A stretch of 64,000 nucleotides of DNA. Source: Pseudooceanicola atlanticus. GTDB lineage: Bacteria; Pseudomonadota; Alphaproteobacteria; Rhodobacterales; Rhodobacteraceae. Shown here one piece after another: positions 23,315 through 32,257 of this stretch (within the stretch, counting starts at the first letter, position 1; every line of letters starts with the position of its first letter). A model generated the notes under the pieces. It was not told the DNA's origin. It made no database searches and saw only the letters and a list, made by a program, of their open reading frames with translations. Made by a program: the position numbers and the translations under genes. The stretch is taken from NCBI RefSeq assembly GCF_000768315.1, contig NZ_AQQX01000013.1, positions 1-64,000 on the forward strand, given 5' to 3'.

Positions 23315-25846
23315 ATGATACCTTTGGCTGACATTGTACCCGACCAGACTGCCCGGGATATGCGTGAACCTGACGCCGGGACGCCTTTGGTTCGCTTGTC
23401 CAACGTGTCCAAATCCTTTGGAGCTGTCCGGGCATTGATCGACGTCAGCGTCGACATTCATGCCGGCGAAGTCCACGCGATCCTTGGGGAAAACGGGGCG
23501 GGAAAATCCACCCTGATGAATATCCTGACCGGCGTGCTGCAACCCAGCACCGGCACGATCGAGGTCGGTGAGCGCAACGTCATGCCGCTCACCCCCGAAA
23601 CGTCGTCTGCTCTTGGTATCGCGATATCGTATCAACACCCTGCCATCCTTCCGGACATGTCCGTGCTGGAAAACCTGCAGGTGGCCTTGCCGTCCAGGAT
23701 TTTCGAAGCGGAGCGGGACGATCATGTGGGGCGCCGATTGCTGGATGATGTCGGCCTGCACGTGCCACTGAATGCGCGCGTCGATGCCCTGACCATCGCG
23801 CAGAAGCACCTGTTGGAACTGGCCAAGGCACTTGCGGTGAACCCCAAGGTGCTGATCCTGGATGAGCCGACGGCAGCTCTGGACCAGGACGCGACAGACA
23901 TGCTGTTCGACCGCGTGCGCCAACTGAAGGCTGGAGGCACTGCGGTCATCTACATCACCCATCGTCTCGCCGAACTGCGTCAGATCGCAGATCGCGTTAC
24001 CGTTCTGCGTGACGGTCGCCATCGGGGCAGCGCGCTTGCCAGCGAAATCAGCAACAGCGAGCTTCTCGACCTGATCGTGGGGCGCACGCTGGCATCGGCT
24101 TTTCCGCCGAAATGCCCCCAGAGCGATCCCCAGATAAATTTCGAAGTGCGTGGCCTGAGTGGCCGCAAGTTCACCGACGTGTCATTCAACGTCGGGCGCG
24201 GCCAGATCATCGGCGTCGCCGGGGTTGAAGGGAACGGTCAATCCGACCTGATGCGCGCCCTCGTGGGGCTGCAGAGCTATTCCGGCGACATCAAGCTTGC
24301 CGACCGCACGCTGAAACCGGGAGAGCTCAAGGATATGGCGGCATTCATGCCGTCCGACCGACACGAAGAAGGGCTGGCCGCGGATCTGACCATCCGCGAG
24401 AACGCGACTTTCGCGTCGCTCGACAAATACGCCTCCGGTGGGGTGCTGAGCCGTCGGCGGGAGCATGAAAAGGTGCAGGACGTCTTTTCTTCGCTTGCCG
24501 TGAAGGCGTCCGGGCTGGAGGCCAAGGTGTCGTCGCTTTCGGGCGGCAACCAGCAGAAAATCGTGATGTCGCGGGCGCTGTTGTCCGAACCGGGTTATAT
24601 CATCGCGGACGAACCGACCCAGGGTGTCGATGTGGGCGCGCGTTTCGAAATCTACCGTATCCTGCGCGAGGTTTCGGATGCGGGAACGCCGGTGATCGTC
24701 AATTCCTCGGACGCGGCCGAACTGGAAGGGCTCTGCGATATCGTCATCGTCATGTCGCGGGGGCGCGTGGTCGAAACCCTGCGCGGCGACGAGATCACGG
24801 AGGCGCGTATCGTCGGCGCTGCGGTCGAGGCCGATACCCATGCGCATCACGCAGATGAGGCGCGGCGTTCGGAAGGTGGCTTCGCAGCAAAGTTCCGTCA
24901 TTTCGCCCAGACAGACAATGCCACCATCATTCCGCTCGCCATCGTGGCCGTGGCATTGGCGCTCTTCGTCAGCGGTCAGAATGAAAACTACCTTTCGGCC
25001 TTCAACCTGTCGAACATCCTGATCCTCGCCACGGCGCTCGGTTTCATCGCGCTCGGTCAAACCATCGCGCTCTTGATGGGGGGGATCGACCTGTCCGTCG
25101 GACCACTGGCCGGGTTCTGCGTGGTCATCGGCTCCTTCTTCATCAATGACGGCAACGCGGCGGCGACGATGGGCCTGGGCTTTGCACTGATGTTCGGGGC
25201 TGCGATGGTCGTCGGGCTGATCAACGGGATACTCATACGCTTCGCCAACTTCACCCCGATCGCCGCGACGCTTGCCATGTTCATAGGTCTTCAGGGTATG
25301 AGCTTTGTCCTGCGGGACGGGCCGGGCGGCTATATCTCCTTCGACGTGATCGACACGCTGACCTGGCGCTTCGGCGCGGTCCCGGTCGCCTTCATCGTCA
25401 TGGTGGCGCTGGCCATCGCCATGGAGATCGGCCTGCGCCGCGCGCGCCCTGGCTGGCAGCTGCGCGCCGTCGGATCGAACGAGGAATCCGCGCGTCGGAT
25501 CGGGGTGCGGACGGACCTGACATTCGTACTGGGTTACGTCGGGGTGTCGGTCCTGACCGCCCTGGGGGCGGTCATGCTGATGGCACAGATCGGTGTCGGC
25601 GATCCGGCGCAGGGGGTGAACTACACGCTTGGCAGTATCACCGCGGTCGTACTGGGCGGGACCAGCCTGTTGGGCGGGCGCGGCACCTTCATCGGTTCGG
25701 TTCTGGGGGCAATCCTGCTGACCGAAGTGCTGAACGCGGTGTCGTTCCTGGGCCTGTCGCAAAGCTACCAATATGGGTTTCAGGGCCTGCTGATCCTGGC
25801 GGCCGCGCTCATCTACACCACGGCTCGACGGCGACGCGAAGAATAA
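23315..25846 (+). CDS. Fused ABC transporter: RbsA-type double ATPase plus RbsC-type permease
   Basis: 843 residues. Residues about 25-270 form the first cassette (Walker A GENGAGKST at 58-66, Walker B LILDEPTAAL). About 275-500 form the second (degenerate Walker A GVEGNGQSD, signature LSGGNQQK, Walker B IIADEPTQGVD), as in RbsA/MglA. From about 525 to 843 is a full multi-spanning permease (MGGIDLSVGPLAGF, RRARPGWQLRAVGSNEESAR, GGTSLLGGRGTF). With the separate permease at 21160 the complex would have two different membrane halves. The fusion is in frame without any internal stop. It belongs to the hydroxyquinol operon. Confidence 0.9.
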   Translation: MIPLADIVPDQTARDMREPDAGTPLVRLSNVSKSFGAVRALIDVSVDIHAGEVHAILGENGAGKSTLMNILTGVLQPSTGTIEVGERNVMPLTPETSSALGIAISYQHPAILPDMSVLENLQVALPSRIFEAERDDHVGRRLLDDVGLHVPLNARVDALTIAQKHLLELAKALAVNPKVLILDEPTAALDQDATDMLFDRVRQLKAGGTAVIYITHRLAELRQIADRVTVLRDGRHRGSALASEISNSELLDLIVGRTLASAFPPKCPQSDPQINFEVRGLSGRKFTDVSFNVGRGQIIGVAGVEGNGQSDLMRALVGLQSYSGDIKLADRTLKPGELKDMAAFMPSDRHEEGLAADLTIRENATFASLDKYASGGVLSRRREHEKVQDVFSSLAVKASGLEAKVSSLSGGNQQKIVMSRALLSEPGYIIADEPTQGVDVGARFEIYRILREVSDAGTPVIVNSSDAAELEGLCDIVIVMSRGRVVETLRGDEITEARIVGAAVEADTHAHHADEARRSEGGFAAKFRHFAQTDNATIIPLAIVAVALALFVSGQNENYLSAFNLSNILILATALGFIALGQTIALLMGGIDLSVGPLAGFCVVIGSFFINDGNAAATMGLGFALMFGAAMVVGLINGILIRFANFTPIAATLAMFIGLQGMSFVLRDGPGGYISFDVIDTLTWRFGAVPVAFIVMVALAIAMEIGLRRARPGWQLRAVGSNEESARRIGVRTDLTFVLGYVGVSVLTALGAVMLMAQIGVGDPAQGVNYTLGSITAVVLGGTSLLGGRGTFIGSVLGAILLTEVLNAVSFLGLSQSYQYGFQGLLILAAALIYTTARRRREE

Positions 25847-25907
25847 CGGCGGAGCCACCGACTGCAATGCGACGACCGCCTCCGGAACGGAGGCGCAGGG
25901 AGGGATC

Positions 25908-26972
25908 ATGCCCGCACCATTCATCTACTCCGCCAGCCCGGGCCGCGTCGTGTTCGGCCCCGGAAAACTGGCCAGCGTCGGCACAGAGATCGAAGCGCTC
26001 GGATGCCGCCGGGCCCTGGTTCTGTCGACCGAGTTTCAAAGGCCTGACGCGGACGCGCTCGCGGCGTCACTTGGCGGCATGGCTGCCGGCACCTTCACCG
26101 AGGCGGCGATGCATACGCCGGTCAGCGTGACCGAAAAGGCGATGACGGTCTATAAGGAGAGCGGCGCCGACTGCGTCGTTGCGCTTGGCGGCGGATCCAC
26201 CATCGGGCTGGGTAAGGCCATTTCCTGGCGCAACAATGCGCCCCAGATCGTCGTGGCCACCACCTATGCCGGGTCCGAGGTGACAGATATCCTCGGCCAG
26301 ACGGAAAACGGTCGCAAGACCACGGTGCGGGACCCGAAGATCCGGCCCGAGACCGTGATTTACGATCCCGATCTGACCCTCGGCCTTCCGGTCGCGATGA
26401 GCGTATCGAGCGGGCTCAACGCCATGGCCCATGCCGTCGAGGGGCTCTATGCGCCAGACGCCAACCCGGTTACGTCGCTGATGGCGGTCGAAGGGCTGCG
26501 TGCGCTGAAATCGGCCCTGCCCAGGATCGTCGCCGCGCCGGAAGACCGCGATGCCCGGGCCGAGGCGCTCTATGGTTCCTGGCTCTGCGGTATTGTCCTT
26601 GGGTCGGTTGCCATGTCGCTTCACCACAAGCTTTGCCACACGCTCGGTGGCGGCTTTGACATGCCGCATGCCGAAACCCACGCGATCCTCATTCCGCACA
26701 CGGCCGCCTACAATGCCACCGCTGCCGCGGACCGGCTGTCGCGTGCCGCAGAGCTGTTCGGTGGTGACCTCGGCGGTGGCCTCTGGGACTTCGCCAGTTC
26801 GATCGGTGCGCCTCTGGCGCTCGCCGATCTCGGCCTGAAGGACAGCGATCTCGCCAAGGCCGCCGACATGGCGGTCGAGAACCCGTACCAGAACCCGCGC
26901 GAGGTCACTCGCGACGGCATACTTGACCTGCTGACCCGCGCCCACACCGGGCAGCGGCCTGTGACGAGCTGA
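25908..26972 (+). CDS. Maleylacetate reductase
   Basis: 354 residues of the iron-containing alcohol dehydrogenase superfamily, in the maleylacetate reductase branch. NAD-binding motif GGGSTIGLGKA, TTYAGSEVTD, and metal-region histidines in HHKLCHTLGGGFDMPHAETHA. It reduces maleylacetate to 3-oxoadipate with NAD(P)H. Directly followed by hydroxyquinol 1,2-dioxygenase, which makes maleylacetate, so the assignment is strong. GGGAGGGATC precedes the ATG. Confidence 0.92.
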   Translation: MPAPFIYSASPGRVVFGPGKLASVGTEIEALGCRRALVLSTEFQRPDADALAASLGGMAAGTFTEAAMHTPVSVTEKAMTVYKESGADCVVALGGGSTIGLGKAISWRNNAPQIVVATTYAGSEVTDILGQTENGRKTTVRDPKIRPETVIYDPDLTLGLPVAMSVSSGLNAMAHAVEGLYAPDANPVTSLMAVEGLRALKSALPRIVAAPEDRDARAEALYGSWLCGIVLGSVAMSLHHKLCHTLGGGFDMPHAETHAILIPHTAAYNATAAADRLSRAAELFGGDLGGGLWDFASSIGAPLALADLGLKDSDLAKAADMAVENPYQNPREVTRDGILDLLTRAHTGQRPVTS

Positions 26973-26986
26973 AGGGAAAGGCCGAC

Positions 26987-27859
26987 ATGAACACACATCC
27001 CGAGATCGCTTATTTCACCGAGGATGCCTCGGTCGAAACCGTAAACGCGCGGATTGCCGACAGCGCCGACCCGCGCCTCCGCCAGGTGATGGAAAGCCTG
27101 GTCCGCCATCTGCATGCCTTCGTTAAGGACGTGGAGTTGACCCAGGAGGAATGGGGCGTCGCCATCGATTTCCTGACCCGCACTGGCCAGATCTGCGACG
27201 AGAACCGGCAGGAGTTCATCCTGCTATCCGACGTGCTGGGCGTGTCGATGCTGGTGGACGCGATCAACAATCGCCGCCCCACCGGCGCCACGGAAAACAC
27301 CGTGCTGGGCCCGTTCCACGTCGACGGCGTGCCGGAATACGAGATGGGCGCGAACATCACCAAGCAGGGCGGACGCGAGACCTGCCGCTTCGAGGGCAGG
27401 GTCACCGATCTGGATGGCAACCCGGTCGAGGGTGCCCGCATCGACGTATGGAGCGACAGCGAAGACGGCTATTACGACGTGCAACAGCCGGACATCCAGC
27501 CGCGCCATAACAACCGGGGTGTCTTTACCACCGGACCGGACGGGCGCTACTGGTTCGACGGGATCAAGCCGGTGTCCTACCCGATCCCCGATGACGGGCC
27601 GGTCGGCCAGATGCTGGGGCATCTTGGACGCCACCCCTACCGCCCCGCGCACATGCATTTCATCGTCGGCGCCGAGGGATACGACCCGATCACCACGCAT
27701 ACTTTCGTCGCCGGGGATGACTACCTGACCTCCGACGCGGTCTTCGGTGTGAAAGGATCGCTGATCGCCGAGTTCGAACCTGTCACGGGCGGCGACACCA
27801 AATGGCGGTCACCCTATGATTTCGTTCTCCACAGGGTCGGTCAGGGGCAGGCGCGATGA
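26987..27859 (+). CDS. Hydroxyquinol 1,2-dioxygenase (intradiol)
   Basis: 290 residues. Non-haem Fe(III) ligands of intradiol dioxygenases are visible: Y163 (DGYYDVQ), Y198 (VSYPIP), H222 and H224 (RPAHMHF). The N-terminal helical dimerisation domain covers about 1-105. The length and the YYDVQQPDIQPRHNNRG region match hydroxyquinol rather than catechol dioxygenases. It opens 1,2,4-trihydroxybenzene to maleylacetate in the cytoplasm. Coupled with the maleylacetate reductase upstream; its end overlaps the PanE-like gene by four bases. Confidence 0.92.
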   Translation: MNTHPEIAYFTEDASVETVNARIADSADPRLRQVMESLVRHLHAFVKDVELTQEEWGVAIDFLTRTGQICDENRQEFILLSDVLGVSMLVDAINNRRPTGATENTVLGPFHVDGVPEYEMGANITKQGGRETCRFEGRVTDLDGNPVEGARIDVWSDSEDGYYDVQQPDIQPRHNNRGVFTTGPDGRYWFDGIKPVSYPIPDDGPVGQMLGHLGRHPYRPAHMHFIVGAEGYDPITTHTFVAGDDYLTSDAVFGVKGSLIAEFEPVTGGDTKWRSPYDFVLHRVGQGQAR

Positions 27860-28902
27860 CCAGATCCGACACGTCGCCCCGCATCGCCTTTATCGGGACC
27901 GGAGCGCAGGGCGCCTCCATCGCCGCCGATTTCACCCTCGCCGGCCTCGATGTGACGTTCATTGATCAGTGGCCCGCCCATGTGGACGCGATGCGGGAAC
28001 AGGGCATCACCGTGAACCTGCCCACCCGGCAGCTACATACGCCGGTCAAAGCGCTGCACCTCTGCGAGATCGCCGAGATCAAGGAACCGTTCGACGTCGT
28101 CTTCATGGTCGTCAAAGCCTATGACACGAGGTGGGCCGCCGAGATGATCAAGCCGGTCCTCGCCGAAGACGGCTTTGTCGTCGGCCTTCAGAACGGCATG
28201 ACACATGAAGATATTGCCGACATCGTCGGTCCGCATCGTACCATCGGGGCGGTCATCGAAATCGCCTCGAACATGTGGGAGCCGGGGATCACCACCCGCC
28301 AGAACGACACCGACGAAAGCTGGTTCGCCATGGGCGCGCTGGACCCCGCACAGCAGCCACGGGTGCACGCCGTTGCGGATCTTCTGCGGAACTCGGGTAC
28401 GGTCGAGGTAGTGGATGACATCCGGTCAGCCAAGTGGATGAAGCTTGTCGTCAATGCCGCCGAGCTCATTCCCTCGGCCATCATCGACACGGCCTTGAAC
28501 GACGCCGCCCGGGACCCGCAGTTCCTGGAGGTCATGCGCAAGGCCGGCTACGAGGCGATGGAGGCGGCACTTGCCGATGGCGCCACGATCATGCCGATCA
28601 TCGGGATGCCCCCGGTGATGAGCAACCACCCGGAACGCTACGTGGACCAGATCTTCGACAAGGTCCTGTCCACCTTTTCGCGTGAAGACACGCTCACGAC
28701 ATCTTTGCAGGACTGGCGCAAGGGGCGGCGGGCCGAGATCGACGAGGTCAACGGGCTGGTCGTGGATATTCTGGCCGCGCATGGCAGAGACGCACCCGTG
28801 AACCGGCTGGTCGTCGACATGGCGAAACAGATCGAAAAGGGAACGCGTTCGGCCGCACCCGAAAATGGCGCGGAACTGATTGCATCCTGCCAGGCGCCGT
28901 GA
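27856..28902 (+). CDS. Ketopantoate reductase-family (ApbA/PanE) oxidoreductase
   Basis: 348 residues. N-terminal NADP motif GTGAQG (14-19), a VKAYDTRW segment with the family lysine, GLQNGMTHE, and a C-terminal helical domain with KWMKLVVNAAELIP. Housekeeping panE is unlikely here, as it is the last gene of a catabolic operon and overlaps the dioxygenase start by ATGA. PanE-like enzymes in such settings reduce alpha- or beta-keto acids. Substrate unknown. Confidence 0.83.
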   Translation: MTRSDTSPRIAFIGTGAQGASIAADFTLAGLDVTFIDQWPAHVDAMREQGITVNLPTRQLHTPVKALHLCEIAEIKEPFDVVFMVVKAYDTRWAAEMIKPVLAEDGFVVGLQNGMTHEDIADIVGPHRTIGAVIEIASNMWEPGITTRQNDTDESWFAMGALDPAQQPRVHAVADLLRNSGTVEVVDDIRSAKWMKLVVNAAELIPSAIIDTALNDAARDPQFLEVMRKAGYEAMEAALADGATIMPIIGMPPVMSNHPERYVDQIFDKVLSTFSREDTLTTSLQDWRKGRRAEIDEVNGLVVDILAAHGRDAPVNRLVVDMAKQIEKGTRSAAPENGAELIASCQAP

Positions 28903-29202
28903 CCGGTAGAAGCGACGCATGCGCCACCGGCTTGCGGACTTGTGCACAAGCGGGGTCCTTCTGCGGCAAAGGCATCTTTTGCGCCGTTGCATCGACGGTG
29001 ACTAACAGAACACACCGGGTGCACAGTATGTCATGTATCAGGGGGCGGCGCATGATTGCCGGACTTCCCGGCGGTATCACCGCCACGACCGCGCTGCGGT
29101 AAGGGACGACCGACAATCTGTGTGGTTGGACTGAAGGGAACGGTCCTTTTACCGTACATGCCTGACTCCATCAGTTTTGAAACGGTCGCTAACTTTCGGT
29201 CG
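28903..29202. other. Intergenic region between convergent operons
   Basis: No supported gene. GGCGGT-ATC-ACCGCC (29070-29084) is a perfect 6-bp stem preceded by a GCCGG/CCGGC repeat; it could form part of a terminator, but no T tract is seen. Confidence 0.4.
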
Positions 29203-30279
29203 TCAACCTGTTGCCAGCACGAACACCTGCGCGTAGCCGCTTGCGTCGGATGTGTAGACGACCTGCTTCCCGTCTGGCGAAAAGCGCGGATGGGGATGCG
29301 TATGTTGCGGCGCGTGCACTTTGACCGGCCCGTTATTGTACGGGAAGGGATGCGCCCAATGCGCCCCTTGCGACGTCGCTTTAGGCTCCGTCAGGAAGCG
29401 CGGGGCGTCCGCGCCGGACAGATCCAGCACATGCAGGCCCCGGTCCGGAAAGTTGGTGTCGCAGACCAATTTGCTGCCGGTCGCGTCGGGCGCGCCATGC
29501 CAGACCGGGAAATCGGTGATCGGGGTCACGGCCCCGGTATCGGGGTCGATCTCTCCCATGCCGTTCGGCCAGTCCACGAACAGTACCGTGCGGTGACCGG
29601 GACGCCAGACCTCGTGGGTGATCCACTGCAGGTCGTGCTCCCGCTCGAAGATGCGGCGGTTGTTGCCGGCGCGATCCGTGATCCAGACCCGGTCGGTCAT
29701 CGGTCCGGCATAGAGGATCAGGTCCTCGTCATCTGGGCAGAACTGGGGATGGCCGATTGTCGGGGCCTCCAGGAAGACCTCCGCGCTTTGTGCTTCGGTG
29801 TCGATCATCCAGAACTGGCTGACCTTGCCCGCCTTGACCGGAACGGCCCAGTAGCGGCCACTGGCAGACAGGGCGGTGGTGCCCATGGCGGCCCCGACCA
29901 TGCCGGCCTCGCGCATCTCGGTGCTGTCGAAATGGGCCAGCGTTTCGACCGTGCCATCGCGGGTGGATACGCGTTTGCCTTCCTGTCCGGCCACATAGTA
30001 GATCCAGCGCCCGTCCTTCGAGGGGATCACGGACCATTCGGCCAGCGCCGGTTCCTCGGTCAGCTGGACAAGCTCCGCGCCCGGTTCCCGCTCGACATAG
30101 ATCTGCGGCTTGCCGGTCCGGTGCGAGATCAGCACGAGAAAGGACATCGCCGCATCCCAGGCATCCACGAAGAAGAACGGCTGGTGGTGGATCGACGGAT
30201 GGTCGGTCACCTGCCGGATCTGGACGCCATTGGATTGGTGCACGATGCGGCTCTCGGATTTCAGGGCAAGGTCGGTCAT
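29203..30279 (-). CDS. Oligogalacturonate lyase-like beta-propeller protein
   Basis: 358 residues of WD40/PD40-type blades (SFLVLISHRTGKPQIYVE, RFSPDGKQVVYTSDASGYAQ) and histidines clustered near the C-terminus (HAPQHTHPHPRF) and in ITHEVWRPGHRTVLF. These features resemble cytoplasmic oligogalacturonate lyases, where histidines and a glutamine bind Mn. No signal peptide is seen. Last gene of the minus-strand TAXI-TRAP cassette. Catalysis on an oligouronide is plausible but should be treated as family-level inference. Confidence 0.7.
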   Translation of the reverse strand: MTDLALKSESRIVHQSNGVQIRQVTDHPSIHHQPFFFVDAWDAAMSFLVLISHRTGKPQIYVEREPGAELVQLTEEPALAEWSVIPSKDGRWIYYVAGQEGKRVSTRDGTVETLAHFDSTEMREAGMVGAAMGTTALSASGRYWAVPVKAGKVSQFWMIDTEAQSAEVFLEAPTIGHPQFCPDDEDLILYAGPMTDRVWITDRAGNNRRIFEREHDLQWITHEVWRPGHRTVLFVDWPNGMGEIDPDTGAVTPITDFPVWHGAPDATGSKLVCDTNFPDRGLHVLDLSGADAPRFLTEPKATSQGAHWAHPFPYNNGPVKVHAPQHTHPHPRFSPDGKQVVYTSDASGYAQVFVLATG

Positions 30280-30281
30280 GA

Positions 30282-32177
30282 TTACTCCGCCGGGTTGGGA
30301 AGGCGTTCAGGGCTGCGTCGCGACAGGATCGCGACGCCGATGGTGATGGCCCAGCCTGCGATCAGCGCGACCAGCCAGAGGGTGGAGCCCGATGGCGCGA
30401 TGACCGCGACAAGCCCCGTCGCGCCGATCACGCAGCGCATCGGCCAGCCAAGCGGGCGACCGGCCCAGCCGCCGAAGGCCACGGCCCAGAGCGCGGTGGA
30501 TGCCAGCAGCGACAGGGCGCTGAAGCCGATTTGCGCGGCACTGCCCTGGGCCAGCACGCCGGGGTCGAAGACGAAGGCGAAAGGCACGAAGAAAGCCACC
30601 AGCGAAAGCCCGAAGGCCGACAGGCTGGTCTTCACGGTCGAGGCCTGCCCGACCGCCGCCGCCGCGAAGGAGGCCAGCGCCACGGGCGGGGTCACCATCG
30701 AGAGCACGCAGTAGTAGAAGATGAAGAAATGCGCCGCCAACGGTGCGATCCCGAGGTCCTGGATCGCCGGAACGAACAGGACGGCGCCGATGATGTAGGC
30801 GGCCACGGTCGGCAGGCCCATGCCCATCACGATGCACCCCACCATGGCCAGCATCAGCGACAGGTAGACCGACCCCTCGGACAGCGACAGCAGCGAGCTG
30901 GCGAACTTGAGCGCGAGGTTCGATTGCACGGCGACCGCGATGATCAGGCCGATGGCCGCGATCGGAACGGCAACTTCGGCGGCCTGTTTCGGCGCGTCGC
31001 GCAGCGCCTCGGCCACTTGTTTCGGTCCGATCCGGGTCGCGCGGCGCAGGAAGGGCACGACAAGGCAGGCGGCAGCGGCGATCACGGCCGAGTAGGAGGC
31101 AGAGAACCCGTTCACCAACAGCCCGATCAGAAGGATCGGCGGAATGATCAGGTGCAGCCGCGGGCCGATCGCGTCGGTTTCGGACACCTCCTCCGCAGTC
31201 AGGGCGCGCACGCCTTCCCGACGGGCCGATAGGTCGACCACCAGGATCAGGGCCAGGTAGAAGGCAACCGCCGGGATCAGGCCGGCAAGGGCGATCTGCG
31301 CGTAGGGCATGCCCAGCAGTTCTGCCATCACGAAGGCTGCGACCCCCATGATCGGCGGCATCAGCTGGCCCCCGGTCGAGGCGATGGCCTCGATCCCCGC
31401 GGCGCGGTGAGCGGACAGACCGGTGCGCTTCATCAACGGGATGGTGAACACCCCGGTCGAGACGACATTGGCCACCGCAGAACCCGAGATCGAGCCCATC
31501 AGCGACGACCCGATGATCGCCGCCTTGGCGGTGCCGCCGGTCGCGCGGCCCGCGGCACGGATCGCGAGGTCGATGAACAGCTGGCCACCGCCGACGGCCG
31601 AATAGAAGGCACCGAAGAGGATGAAGTAGAAGACGAAGCTGACCGAGGTCGAGGTCGTGATCCCCAGCACACCCGCGGTGGTCATGGTGGTGATCTCGGT
31701 CGCCGCTTCGACGTCGAAGCCCCGGAAGTTCAGCCAGCCGGGCAGGACGTTCCCCCAGAAAGCATAGGCGATGAAGGCCAGCAGAACCCAGACGAGGATC
31801 ATGCCGACCGCGCGACGCGACCCTTCGAGCAGCAGGAAGACGAGAAGCGCGCCGAAGAAGATGTCGGTGGCGAAGATGGGCGAGACGTTTTCCATCCGCG
31901 TGGTCAGGCGCTCGAACCCGGTGATGTAGTAGCCCAGGACCGCGATGGCCCCGAGGATCAGCAATGTGTCGATCGCGACGCGAAGGGCGCGGGGCAGGGC
32001 CTCTGCCTCCAGCGGCTTGTAAAGAAACAGCAGCACCAGCATCGCCGAAAGATGGACGGGGCGTTCGAACAGGGGCTGCTGCGGTTCAAAGAGCAGCCAG
32101 ACCTGGAACGCGATAAGGACGATACCGATCGCAAAGGCGATGGCCCGGACGGGGCTCTCGGTCAGCAAGGCGCGCAT
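30282..32177 (-). CDS. TRAP transporter fused permease, TAXI type
   Basis: 631 residues, highly hydrophobic, with small and large subunits fused as in the 4TM/12TM family. Typical segments: GSSLMGSISGSAVANVVSTG, GGQLMPPIMGVAAFVMAE and the MGLPTVAAYIIGAV motif. It forms the inner-membrane channel for the TAXI binding protein encoded just upstream. The start at 32177 is chosen because GGAGGAG lies six bases before it; an ATG at 32189 would overlap that ribosome site. Adjacent to the lyase-like gene, with only two bases between. Confidence 0.9.
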   Translation of the reverse strand: MRALLTESPVRAIAFAIGIVLIAFQVWLLFEPQQPLFERPVHLSAMLVLLFLYKPLEAEALPRALRVAIDTLLILGAIAVLGYYITGFERLTTRMENVSPIFATDIFFGALLVFLLLEGSRRAVGMILVWVLLAFIAYAFWGNVLPGWLNFRGFDVEAATEITTMTTAGVLGITTSTSVSFVFYFILFGAFYSAVGGGQLFIDLAIRAAGRATGGTAKAAIIGSSLMGSISGSAVANVVSTGVFTIPLMKRTGLSAHRAAGIEAIASTGGQLMPPIMGVAAFVMAELLGMPYAQIALAGLIPAVAFYLALILVVDLSARREGVRALTAEEVSETDAIGPRLHLIIPPILLIGLLVNGFSASYSAVIAAAACLVVPFLRRATRIGPKQVAEALRDAPKQAAEVAVPIAAIGLIIAVAVQSNLALKFASSLLSLSEGSVYLSLMLAMVGCIVMGMGLPTVAAYIIGAVLFVPAIQDLGIAPLAAHFFIFYYCVLSMVTPPVALASFAAAAVGQASTVKTSLSAFGLSLVAFFVPFAFVFDPGVLAQGSAAQIGFSALSLLASTALWAVAFGGWAGRPLGWPMRCVIGATGLVAVIAPSGSTLWLVALIAGWAITIGVAILSRRSPERLPNPAE

Positions 32178-32257
32178 GTTCTCCTCCATTCAGCACATCG
32201 CGTGGATCGGGACTTTCGGGAAAGGCACGGCCGGTCGGCCCGGCCGTGCAGAAGGCC

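Noticed and set aside
22136-24022. Long minus-strand open frame (about 628 codons)
   Set aside because: Antisense to the binding protein and ABC fusion genes; no ribosome site or family motif.
24182-25924. Long minus-strand open frame (about 580 codons)
   Set aside because: Shadow of the ABC ATPase-permease fusion; no independent evidence.
27856-28902. Housekeeping panE for pantothenate synthesis
   Set aside because: It overlaps the hydroxyquinol dioxygenase gene and ends a catabolic operon; a catabolic keto-acid reductase is more likely.
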